A DNA stretch of 7,364 bases from JAKPCT01 sp029553165. GTDB taxonomy: Bacteria > Bacillota > UBA4882 > UBA8346. Shown one piece after another: positions 5,731 through 7,364 of this stretch. The position numbers and the translations under genes were made by a program. The stretch lies in the NCBI GenBank assembly GCA_035359995.1, contig DAORZT010000086.1:1-7364 (forward strand), given 5' to 3'. How positions within the stretch are numbered: position 1 is the stretch's first letter; each line of letters opens with the position of its first letter. The notes below the pieces were generated by a model that saw only the letters and a program-made list of their open reading frames with translations, had not been told where the DNA came from and made no database searches.

Positions 5731-7308
5731 ATGTTTAAGTTGATCAGCAAAAAACTACGATTTTTAAAGAAAATGCTGGAATCACAGGTCAGTACCAAAC
5801 AGCAGTCGTCAGCGACGGAACTTGCCTCAAGATTAGATCTTAATATTGGAAAAGTTAAAGAGAAGCTTGGAGACAGTTCTGATGTTATCATTCGTCGTTT
5901 TATGATCAATGGTATTCGGATGGAGTATGCAGCGATCATTTTTATTGAGGGGCTGGCTGATAAAACCATAATTAATGATAATATTTTGCAGCCCTTGATG
6001 AATGCTGAAAATCAAAATTTCAAAAACCGAATTGACTTGGACTTTGTCGCAGAGAATTTACTGACTGTAGGTGGTGTCCAACGGGTAAATACTGTTGAAG
6101 AACTGATTGAAGCTGTATTGACAGGGGATACAGCAATTATTTTGGAACATTCTGATACGGCTTTGTTTGTCAACACAAAAGGTTGGGAGAAGCGGTCCAT
6201 AACTGAGCCGGATACTGAAATTGTCATTAAAGGACCGCGTGAAGGGTTTACTGAGACACTGCGGATTAACACCTCTTTAGTACGGCGACGAATCGAACAT
6301 CCGGCGCTTCGGTTTGAAACAATGAAGATCGGTAAAAAAACCCGCACTGATATTTGTATTGCCTATCTTGAAGGATTAACCAATCCCAAGCTGGTGGCGG
6401 AAGTAAAACGGCGTTTGGGACGAATCAATATTGATGGTATCCTGGCCTCTGGGTTTATTGAACAGTTTATAGAGGATGCTCCGTATTCACCATTTATGAC
6501 AGTCGGTTATACCGAAAGACCGGATGTCTGTACTGCAAAGTTATTGGAAGGCAGGGTAGCGATCTTTGTTGACGGAACTCCGGTGGTAAATACAGTTCCT
6601 TACTTAATGTATGAAGGTTTTCAAAGTCCCGATGATTATAATTTTCGTCCTTTTTTTGCAACTTCAGTGCGCTGGTTTCGTTATCTGGCTTTTTTTGTCA
6701 GTATTCTGTTGCCGGCAGTTTATGTGGCCCTTGCTTCGTACCATCAAGAGTTGATCCCAACACCGCTGTTAATCTCAATGGCAGCAGCGACAGAAGGGAC
6801 TCCGTTTTCGGCGTTGATTGAGGCGTTGGGTATGGGAATGGTCTTTGAACTCTTGAGAGAAGCCGGTATCAGGCTGCCACGACCGATTGGTCAGGCGGTG
6901 TCAATCGTTGGAGCATTGGTTATCGGTGAAGCGACGGTCTCGGCTGGTCTGGTCGGGGCGCCAATAGTTATTGTTGTTGCTTTTACGGCTATTTCATCAT
7001 TTTTAGTTCCGGTGCAGGTTGAAGCCGGATTGATGCTGCGGGTTGGACTGACTATTTTAGCGGGGTTTTTAGGAGCATACGGAATTATTGGTGGTTTAAT
7101 CTTTGTTTATATTCATTTAGCTTCGTTACGTTCGTTTGGGACGCCTTATCTGGCTCCATTAGCGCCGCTGATACCGGCTGATTTTAAAGATACCATTGTA
7201 AGTGTACCGATTTGGGCAATGTTTAAACGGCCACGTAACTTAGGAATACAGGATCCTATTCGTCAGAAATTTAAATTAATGCCACAACCTGAGGAACAAG
7301 ATGAATGA
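5731..7308 (+). CDS. GerA-family spore germination protein (receptor A subunit type)
   Basis: This 525-residue protein belongs to the GerA family, whose members form the A subunit of nutrient germinant receptors in the inner spore membrane; SpoVAF is a related branch. A charged soluble N-terminal half (1-313) carries family motifs: SSDVIIRRF, GPREGF at 168-173, ERPD at 262-265, and LLEGRVAIFVDGTP just after. The C-terminal half has several membrane helices, beginning at about 319-339 and then between about 343 and 465, with FELLREAGIRLPRPIG, SIVGALVIG and LRSFGTPYLAPLAP. Length is slightly above the usual 480-500, mostly at the N-terminus. I chose the ATG at 5731 because GGGAGAG (5721-5727) precedes it; an in-frame TTG at 5719 lies within that site and would add four residues. 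No B or C subunit gene starts at the expected overlap. The A-subunit family is certain, but receptor identity and germinant are not. Confidence 0.95.
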   Translation: MFKLISKKLRFLKKMLESQVSTKQQSSATELASRLDLNIGKVKEKLGDSSDVIIRRFMINGIRMEYAAIIFIEGLADKTIINDNILQPLMNAENQNFKNRIDLDFVAENLLTVGGVQRVNTVEELIEAVLTGDTAIILEHSDTALFVNTKGWEKRSITEPDTEIVIKGPREGFTETLRINTSLVRRRIEHPALRFETMKIGKKTRTDICIAYLEGLTNPKLVAEVKRRLGRINIDGILASGFIEQFIEDAPYSPFMTVGYTERPDVCTAKLLEGRVAIFVDGTPVVNTVPYLMYEGFQSPDDYNFRPFFATSVRWFRYLAFFVSILLPAVYVALASYHQELIPTPLLISMAAATEGTPFSALIEALGMGMVFELLREAGIRLPRPIGQAVSIVGALVIGEATVSAGLVGAPIVIVVAFTAISSFLVPVQVEAGLMLRVGLTILAGFLGAYGIIGGLIFVYIHLASLRSFGTPYLAPLAPLIPADFKDTIVSVPIWAMFKRPRNLGIQDPIRQKFKLMPQPEEQDE

Positions 7309-7364
7309 ACAAGTCAAGTCCAAATTTATGTGTAAAATACCTCGGTCATCAAAGCAGTAGCTAA
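7305..7364 (+). CDS. Tiny ORF overlapping the GerA stop, doubtful
   Basis: An ATG overlapping the GerA-like stop codon as ATGA opens a 19-residue frame that ends in TAA at the last base of the window. A second ATG at 7301 opens another 19-residue frame ending in TAG at 7358-7360. ATGA overlaps are typical of translational coupling within ger operons, but neither peptide resembles a GerB or GerC N-terminus. Either could be the remnant of a lost downstream gene; chance is more likely. Confidence 0.12.
   Translation: MNKSSPNLCVKYLGHQSSS

Noticed and set aside
5697..5969. A 90-residue reverse-strand ORF over the start of the GerA-type gene
   Set aside because: It is antisense to a conserved coding sequence with no ribosome binding site or family resemblance.
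6012..6347. A 111-residue reverse-strand ORF
   Set aside because: It lies wholly inside the GerA-type gene, whose own frame is strongly conserved, and it resembles no protein.

Overview
The window looks like chromosome from an AT-rich, endospore-forming member of the Bacillota (Firmicutes). The evidence is a spore-germinant-receptor A subunit (GerA family) at 5731-7308, tRNA genes with encoded CCA ends, strong purine-rich Shine-Dalgarno sites, hairpin-plus-T-tract terminators, and a GTG start on one large gene. The sequence does not settle the genus. All recognisable genes are on the + strand, and terminators separate most of them, so the region reads as a row of short independent units and not as one operon.

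Layout. Positions 1-57 are the 3' part of tRNA-Gly(TCC), followed by a strong terminator (78-112). Positions 202-822 encode a small exported or membrane-anchored protein of unknown function with a 'YFPLKSGNQWVYK' motif. A near-consensus promoter (841-869) drives a complete tRNA-Arg(TCT) at 895-970, with its own terminator at 979-1011. Positions 1183-1560 encode a MarR-like winged-helix regulator. Its upstream region carries a perfect 11-bp inverted repeat and three (A/G)GTTAA elements at 11-bp spacing over a candidate promoter, and its terminator overlaps the last codons. About 650 bp (1561-2210) then holds no recognised gene. It contains one short ORF with a good ribosome binding site (1816-1944, 42 aa) and two perfect palindromes with centres 22 bp apart (1953-1968 and 1976-1989).

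Positions 2211-5567 encode a 1118-residue membrane hybrid histidine kinase: two membrane segments around an extracytoplasmic sensor, a HAMP-like linker, four PAS-like domains, an HPK4-type HisKA/HATPase core, and a C-terminal receiver. It ends in a clear terminator (5591-5625). The GerA-type protein follows at 5731-7308. All three forward frames close within 56 bases of its stop, so no gerB or gerC gene begins in the usual overlapping position.

How the parts relate is inference. The kinase and the GerA protein both sense the environment in a spore former, but a terminator lies between them and nothing here shows that they share a pathway. The kinase has no partner response regulator in the window. 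The MarR-like protein is the best candidate to bind the repeats near its own promoter, and possibly the palindromes downstream. I found no mobile element, CRISPR array, rRNA or convincing riboswitch, and no clearly new multigene system. The most unusual material is the repeat-rich noncoding DNA on both sides of the MarR-like gene.
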